Shown: positions 58,304-64,000 of the stretch, piece after piece
How positions within the stretch are numbered: position 1 is the first letter of the stretch
How the letters are laid out: the number at the start of each line of letters is the position of its first letter
Origin: Anagrus nilaparvatae
Lineage: Eukaryota > Arthropoda > Insecta > Hymenoptera > Mymaridae
Length of the DNA stretch: 64,000 bases
Assembly (NCBI GenBank): GCA_022575985.1
Contig: JAKSXM010000007.1
Coordinates: 35,466,501-35,530,500 of the forward strand
Direction: 5' to 3'
Translations under genes and position numbers: made by a program
Notes under the pieces: model-generated
The model's database searches: none
What the model was told of the DNA's origin: nothing
The model's input: the letters and a program-made list of their open reading frames with translations, nothing else

Positions 58304-58872
58304 TTGCTAATTAAGAAGACAAAAAAAAAATTTTTTTTAAATGGAAGAAAACATGCTGAATTTCTCAAAAATTTTTTTTTCAAAATGGAAGCTAAAAAAT
58401 ACAACAATAGTGCAAAATTTCGTTCTTTTAATATCAACAATTCAGCAAATAAAATTGAGAAGACAACAAAAAAATTGGAAAATAGAAAATTAAAAAAATT
58501 AATATCAGAGCAGAAATACAAGCTATTAATGTTTAAAAATCAAGGAAATTAATTAACATCAACAAGATCATAAAAATTGAAGGTGACGTCATAAGAAGGA
58601 AGAATTGGCGCGTTTTAATACGGCCACTCAAAATTTCGCTAAGTGAAGAAGAAGAACGGCCATTTTCATATAGCAGCGCGCTCAGTTCTTTACACAAAGC
58701 AAAGCAAGCTACTTGGCAACCGACCGACGACGAGTTCGTTAATATCATCATAAAGAAAGCAGAATATCAGCGCAAACTTGCGAAGCATGAAATATTGAGC
58801 AGCAGAACAACGACGAACGTATATGATCATCTCCATGGAAACATAAAAATACAAGAAAATAATAAAAGATAA
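58304..58872 (+). pseudogene. Unknown protein of the LTR element, two frames
   Basis: Frame 1 runs 58304-58552 (a possible internal start at 58385), is very rich in Lys and Asn and has a heptad-like KIEKTTKKLENRKLKKLI stretch. Frame 2 is open from 58537 to the stop at 58870-58872 without a useful ATG. It is much less AT-biased, with RKNWRVLIRPLKISLSEEE, ATWQPTDDEFVNIIIKKAEY and RTTTNVYDHLHGN parts. The frames overlap by 16 bases, so they may be one protein joined by a shift or an old frameshift. I recognise no Gag or other family. Position after the leader would suit gag. Confidence 0.4.
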
Positions 58873-60878
58873 GTTATTTATGTAAATGCATTTATTTTTT
58901 ATTTTATTAATGTTTTATCAAATTTTTTTTAAATTAAAAATTACTTGTAAATGTACACGTAATTTACAAGTATTATTGTATTGTGTTGTTGTTTTAAATC
59001 TATATTATTTACTACAAAAAAAAAAAATTTTCTATTTTCTTAAATTTAAAATTAAATTACTCAATTAACGTAAAATTATTAAAAAGCTTAATTTTTGTCA
59101 AAATTTTGACTTATATTATTATTTTTTCTAAAAATCGCTATTATCATTAAAATCAATATAGGGAGCTGCTCATGTATGTATGTATGAATAAAATAAAAAT
59201 AATAAAATTACTTGCTTTTAAATTAAATTCAAATATAATATTAATGTTAAAATCTTTTTAAATAATTTCAATCTTTTAATTAACTTAACTTAAAATTGCA
59301 AATTTTAAAACAATTAACTTTTTTGTAATGTTGCAAATTTGTTCAACTATTATGTAAATGTCATTTCTATCTCTCTTCCTTAATATGCAATTGTAGAAAT
59401 TTTGTAGAATAAGAGGAGGGGGGTATGAATGATATTTGTAAAATGTACATACTTGTACATTTATATAAATCTGGCAAGGTGGGTGGTAGAATTAATCTTT
59501 TTACTTGCTTTAGAATTATAATTTTTATTGCTTTACACCCCTGCTTTGTCAAATTACTGTAGAATCAGACTTAAACAACAGGTTAAATTTTTGCTACTGC
59601 ATTATAATATATTATTAATTTGCTTTTGCAACAAATAAGTGATTAACCTCCTTTTTTAGAAGCGGGGAGTGTATTTAGTTCTACTTGCAGAACTAATCTA
59701 AACAAAATTTTTAACTTGGGTTCTAGTTCTACTAGCAGAACTTATAATAAAATTTAAAACTTGCTAAATTATTGCTTATATTTTTCATTATTGACTTTAT
59801 TGATATTTTTCTTTGGGTATGAAATCTTGCTCAAAATCAACTATTTGTCATTCTTGTCATTTAAACTCATTTTTTCTATTATGACAAGCACTCTAATAAT
59901 TGTGAATTTGGCAAGGTGGGAGGTGAATATCATTAAGCTTTTAACTTATTTTAAAATAATTTTTACTACTATAATTTTTGCCACTACTTTGTCAGATTAT
60001 TATAAAATCAAGCTTAAATCACAGTATAAAAATGTTGCTGTAAAAATTAATCATAAAGCTAATCTAAAAATTAGTTCAAAGCTAAGTTATGATGCTTAAG
60101 CTTTATTTGTTTGTGGTTGCTATACACAAACAAATGTGTTTTCTTATTCAAATTAACTTATCCCTTTCTCTTTTTTTGAGGAGAGGGAGAGTACCTAGTT
60201 CAACTTGCAGAACTAGTCTAAGCAAAATATTTATATTGGGTTAAAGTTCTACTTGCTGAACTTTGCAAAATTTGCTAATATACTATGATGATATTTGTCT
60301 GTGTTAAACCGCTTAATTTATAAAGAAGATAAATATCATTGCTGACAGAGTAGTGTAGTCTGAGGCTTCGCTGGTCTTACAAACCATTGAGGTCTATGGA
60401 TTTCATGCCGGTCTGGTGGAGTTGATAAAACTCGATATGCCTTAAAATACGATTATTTATTAAAAAATAATTTGTTTGCGTTCTTTTTTATTTATTATTG
60501 TACGCGTTTTTATTAATGTTGTACTGTAAAATCAAATAATTTAGAGTTGACTTATAATCTAGAACTTTTCAATTTTAATTAATTAGTATTAATCTAATTT
60601 TGAACTCCAAAGTTTGTATATATGTTTTAATCATTTATTTATTATTGTATTTAGCTTAAATAATGTCAAAGCCATTTATAACTTATCAAATTTTACTACT
60701 AGACATTATTTTATTAAAAAAAAAAAAACAGTATTATAATTCTTATTTTTTAGCCACTTGGCAAAATATAAACTACAAATTGTAATTCTACTTACCACAA
60801 ATTTTTCTTTTAATTTAGCCAAAAAACTTTTTTAACATAATTTTGCTAACTATATTTTTACAATTTAGTAATAAATTG
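58873..60878 (+). other. Non-coding interior of the LTR element with an internal ~520-bp duplication
   Basis: 59400-59760 and about 59900-60280 are diverged copies, each with GGCAAGGTGGG, a TTTGTCA..TTAC region, GAGTGTATTTAGTTC-like sequence and two palindromic AGTTCT-N6-AGAACT sites 48 bp apart (59677, 59725; 60197, 60245). A 112-codon hydrophobic frame at 59761-60099 lies across the second copy and is probably fortuitous. Confidence 0.5.
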
Positions 60879-60891
60879 TGGTGGGTGGAAA

Positions 60892-61082
60892 TGTTGTGTA
60901 TATATGTATATAATGTGTGTGTGTCTGTGTGTAGAGCGCTCTCCCTCTTTTATCTTGTACATACGGTCCGCAGTGTCCGCACAGATGCCGACCTGCTCGC
61001 ATCTTAAATAAATAGTAATTGCTATATATGGTTAATATACTTTATTAAACCTCCTTAATTTATCCTCCATCCTTTTTATTCA
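60892..61082 (+). repeat. 3' LTR of the 3.3-kb element
   Basis: Nearly identical to 57743-57929. Its outer edge coincides exactly with the break in copy D of the R1-like element. Confidence 0.85.
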
Positions 61083-62671
61083 CATGCCCTTCACGAAAAC
61101 CATGCTACTCTTCAGAGAGACCACCGCCCTCCTCGATTGTCCTTCTGAGCCTTGCTCAGAGCATGCTCTCCATCACTTTACCAATGGTATGTAACATACA
61201 CAAAGGTCTGTAAGATGATAGAGAGTCCGGGGCTCCCCCCTTGCCCTTGTTCAAGAGCACGAGACGTGCCACCTTCCACTGCTTTGGGAACACTCCAGCC
61301 ACCAAACACGCATTGAACATGCTTAACAGGATACCAGGGATTACTTTGACCGCTCTTTTGAGCATTTACGCTGGTATCCCGTCCGGCCCCGGCGCCTTGC
61401 CATTTTTCATGGCCTTTATGGTCTTGACCATCTCGCCTTCACTGAACAGCGGCACTTCCTCCCTGGGTATCACCTCAACCAGGTTTTCCCGGATGGGCCT
61501 TTCAGGGAAGAGAGTACCGACGATCCGTTCAGTCGACGCCGCGTCCATCATGTTGTCGGACCCCCGGTTCAACTTGCCCATTACGACTTTGTAACCTAGG
61601 CCCCAGGGGTCCTTGTTTACATCTTCGCGTAATGAACGCAGACATCGAGCCTTGCTTTGACGGATGGCCTTGGCCGGCCGGTGTTTGGCGTCCTTGTGTT
61701 CCTGAGAAAGCACGGTGGCCTCAGGTCTGTTCCGTGCTCTTTGCGCCTTTCGTCGTGTCCTGTGACATTCCTTCCGAAGCTCAGCTATTTAGGGAGTCCA
61801 CCAGTACACTGGCTTTCTCCCTTTCCAGGGCCTGCGGTGAGGCATCGAGGAATTACAAGCCCCGCATAATAGAGACGTTACTTTCTTAACTAAGATTTCA
61901 GCCTCACGGGGACTTGTGGCCCCTCCATGCCAAGCGGAGATGGACGCTGACTCGATTCGAAGATACTCCTCGATTCTGTCTTCGTCCATTTTTGGGACGT
62001 TCCAACCCAGGGGGCGCCTCCTGTCTGGAGGTCGTTGTGAGATTCCTTCCAATACCCGGAAGGCGATGTAATGATGATCACTACCATTGTATTGATCATC
62101 CATCACCCTCCAGTCGCCTATTCTCCCGGACGCAGCTTCTGTAGCGAAGGTTATGTCCGGGATAGAGGCACCCCAACCCGGCCTCTCGTAATTGGGCCTT
62201 TTGCCTCTATTCTGGACCACTAGTTTGCACCTAGTGGCCATTTCGAGCACCACTCGTCCCCTGGGGTTAGTCGTTGACATTCCCCATTCTAGAGCCTTGG
62301 CGTTGAAGTCTCCACCAAGGATGACGCCACCAGTCGCCATTCGGACCGTGCTCTTGATGCTTGCAAGTTTTTGTAGCCAGCTCTGCCGAGTTGTCGTTTG
62401 GGGAGAGATAGCAACTTATGTAAGTTGCCTCCCCACATTTAGCCCAAACGTGGCAATTCCCTTTCTCTTGTTGGGTAAGGGACGTTTGGGCTCTGCCTCG
62501 AAGCCATATGGCGCAGCAGCCAGTGTCATCGGAAAGCTAGTACTTGTGGTTCATGTTGTAATATTGCTCGCTTAGTAAGAGGATATTTGCATCCTCTTCG
62601 CGAGCAATTTGATCCAACAATGCACCAGCTTCCCGTGCATGTCGCATGTTCCCTTGGAGAACCTTGATCAT
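61083..62671 (-). pseudogene. R1-like ORF2 fragment: endonuclease, linker and N-terminal RT
   Basis: The ATG at 62671-62669 overlaps the ORF1 stop. The endonuclease begins MIKVLQGNMRHAREAG, has ILLLSEQYYN near 62560 and the catalytic GGDFNAKALEWG near 62300-62320. The terminal part reads SIPDITFATE with SDHHYIAFRV near 62060, typical of APE-like nucleases. The linker has RPWKGRKPVYWW near 61810. RT starts with EEVPLFSEGEMVK, NGKAPGPDGIPA near 61370-61420 and VFPKQWKVARLVLLNKGKG near 61250. Stops after the first endonuclease segment and near 61790, and a frameshift near 62340-62520, disable it. Confidence 0.8.
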
Positions 62672-63033
62672 TTCCGATGACACCTGCTTCTCGCCACAGC
62701 CAGAGCCTCTCGATAACTGGGGCAGTTTCCCTCTCCAGGATAGTGCTCCGTGGAGTACTCATCCTTTCTGGTCTTGCAGAGGAAGCACTCAGGCTTATCT
62801 TTGCTGCACTCTGTCCTCTTATGGCCATCTTCATCACACTTTAAACACGCCTTACTTCTGTCTGGGCCTTTGCAGACATATTGGCTATGTCCATAGCCAA
62901 GACATTTGTAGCAGCGCCTCACGTCTGCACGGAGGCGCACTCTACTCGATGCCCAGCCGATCTGGATTTTGCCCTTTTTGGCAAGGTGCTGATGATATTG
63001 CTCATAGTATAATTGCGAAATTGCTTGCATCTG
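62668..63033 (-). pseudogene. R1-like ORF1 (Gag-like) C-terminal part with three zinc knuckles
   Basis: The visible 120 residues contain CYKCLGYGHSQYVC, CLKCDEDGHKRTEC and a third, wider CFLCKTRKDEYSTEHYPGEG cluster ending in Cys, the arrangement found in ORF1 of R1-clade elements. A basic RLRADVRRCY run precedes the knuckles. The N-terminal part is cut off at about 63033, where unrelated sequence begins. ORF1 proteins bind element RNA. The stop TGA (62670-62668) overlaps the ORF2 start as ATGA. Confidence 0.8.
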
Positions 63034-63600
63034 TTGATCTTCTTATTTTCAGTTATTTAATGAGTCCCTTTAAATGGAAATTTTTCCTTTGGCTTGGAAA
63101 ACTTCGTTGCTCGCTGATGTAAAAAAAGTTATTATTCATTCCTTACCATTAGATTTTAGACCTGTAGCCTTATTATGTTTTCCATCTAAAGTTTTGGAAA
63201 AATCAGCCTATGATTAAAACACACAATATACTAATTATAGTAAAATTCTTGATCCTTTACAAACTGGTTTCAGGCAGTTTAGTAGTACAGAGATGACCTT
63301 GCTGAAACTAACAGAGCACATTCTAATGTAGAATAGGAATGAGCAATCGGCTCATTATTAACCTTCTTCAGTTTGATTTCAGCAAAGCGTTTGATAATGT
63401 CTCTCCAACTGCATTGCTGAAAAAATTAAAAGAAATGGGCTATTTTATAAGAGCTTTAACATGGCTAAAATCTAGAGGGTAGGAAATTGAGTGACCTCTA
63501 AGATATCCTTATCAAAACCTCGCCATGCCAATCTTGGCTTACCGAATGGATCTCTATTGAGACCAATTATATTTTGTCTTTACATAATTTTTTTAATTTT
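63034..63600 (+). pseudogene. Jockey/CR1-like non-LTR reverse transcriptase fragment, decayed
   Basis: Several frames together show RT landmarks in order: FPLAWKTSLL (about 63087), DFRPVALLCFPSKVLEK (to about 63200), ILDPLQTGFRQFSSTEMTLL (about 63240-63300), DFSKAFDNVSPTALLKKL (about 63377) and GLPNGSLLRPIIFCLYI (about 63535-63590). These match the order TFPxxWK, DYRPIALL, QSGF...ST, DFSKAFD and GVPQGSVLGP of Jockey-type RTs. It is clearly a different lineage from copies A-D, AT-rich and old, with stops and frameshifts throughout. The YxDD region is not recognisable. Confidence 0.65.
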
Positions 63601-64000
63601 TGGCACAAAGTATTACGAGTACCACGTAGGGAAAAAAATTGTTTATGCACAAAATAATTGTCAGACTGTATATATCTACTAGCAAAAATTGGAAGGTGTT
63701 CTCCACCCCCCCCCCCCCTGTATCGCATTTAGTTCTGTTTCTGTTGCTTAAAAAAATCATGTTTTACTGTAAATTTATAATTAAGTAAATACATTCAGAC
63801 TTTACAAAGGAGCTTTGTAAAAATTTAAAAATTAAAAATTTTCAATTCTGTCCCTAATAAAGTTATAATTATTTACTAGAAACATATTTAAAAAGGTATT
63901 GAAGAGACTACGTCCAATCCCAAAGATAATTTAATTCTTATGAAGTAGAATGCACAGATAGAATCTATCATTTTAGTATTAGTATTTCGTTTACTGTTTT
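63601..64000. other. AT-rich end of window with a C-tract repeat
   Basis: A C-run at about 63702-63718 heads another copy of the repeat seen at 56641 and 56985. Nothing coding is supported. Confidence 0.5.

Larger units (their letters stand above)
57743..61082 (+). mobile_element. 3.3-kb non-autonomous LTR element
   Basis: LTRs at 57743-57929 (187 bp) and 60892-61082 (191 bp) begin TGTTGTGTATATATG, end ATTCA and differ at only a few sites, so insertion is fairly recent. A TGG-starting string (57933 on) follows the 5' LTR after three bases. GTGGTGGGTGGAAA precedes the 3' LTR as a plausible polypurine tract. No RT, integrase or protease is present. The end sequences and spacing resemble the BEL element at 32057, but the family is not certain. 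Confidence 0.75.
61083..63033 (-). mobile_element. R1-clade non-LTR retrotransposon, copy D (5' half, 3' half missing)
   Basis: Same family as copies A and B. Read on the minus strand it has the end of ORF1, the endonuclease, the linker and the first part of RT. It then stops at 61083, where the LTR element begins. The missing 3' half is not found on the far side of the LTR element. Loss of a 3' half is not expected from normal 5' truncation and points to a later rearrangement. Confidence 0.8.

Noticed and set aside
59761..60099. 112-codon hydrophobic frame as a membrane protein
   Set aside because: It lies across one copy of an internal non-coding duplication whose sister copy is not open, and the composition is that of AT-rich DNA.
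62192..63122. Plus-strand frames of 127 and 158 codons
   Set aside because: They are shadows of the minus-strand R1-like ORF1/ORF2, which has recognisable zinc knuckles and endonuclease motifs.

Overview
The window looks like a transposon-dense, gene-poor stretch of an AT-rich arthropod genome, most likely an insect. R1-clade non-LTR elements are essentially restricted to arthropods, and BEL/Pao, pogo-like, Mutator-like-transposase and probable Helitron and Polinton-like pieces occur together. The background is very A+T rich, while the non-LTR reading frames are close to balanced composition and stand out as islands. No intact host gene is visible. Almost every reading frame I can name belongs to a mobile element and carries stops, frameshifts or deletions. 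The species cannot be fixed from the sequence; a parasitoid wasp or another insect with a similar repeat load would fit.

Layout. 1-1684: 3' part of an R1-like element (copy A) ending in an A-run and an AAT microsatellite. 1695-9700: AT-rich DNA with a perfect 137-bp direct repeat 5 kb apart, a possible degenerate LTR, and a Mutator-like transposase pseudogene at 8176-8696. 10310-15183: repeat-rich stretch with a 128-bp tandem array carrying a small MITE, a 213-bp repeat, a Helitron-like end, an 18-bp minisatellite, a near-perfect foldback palindrome and a 31-bp tandem repeat.

15784-38172: a 22.4-kb element with terminal inverted repeats of about 0.65-0.77 kb that begin AG and end CT, the shape of a Polinton/Maverick (adintovirus-like) element. 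Its own genes are ruins: a RING protein, a DUF8207-like protein, two or three unknown frames and a Thr/Asn-rich single-pass membrane protein. It was later hit by two R1-like elements (copies B and C), a foldback element, a 213-bp repeat, and a pogo-like element that was itself hit by a BEL/Pao element. Removing the insertions leaves about 10 kb, and no DNA polymerase or integrase remains.

38193-56607: an 18.4-kb element that starts only about 20 bp further on. It has inverted repeats of about 2 kb built partly of 323-bp and about 128-bp tandem subunits, an 8-bp GTATATAT duplication, and a core of roughly 47 copies of a 270-bp satellite arranged in higher-order blocks of 14 and 9 monomers. No transposase is visible. 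This is the most unusual object in the window.

57743-61082: a non-autonomous LTR element with 187/191-bp LTRs and a CATGC duplication. It contains an unrecognised frame and a repeated palindromic motif. It abuts the truncated 5' half of an R1-like element (copy D, 61083-63033) that still shows the ORF1 zinc knuckles and an ATGA stop/start overlap with ORF2. A decayed Jockey/CR1-like reverse transcriptase piece and C-tract repeats close the window.

All family assignments rest on motifs recognised by eye. No similarity search was run.
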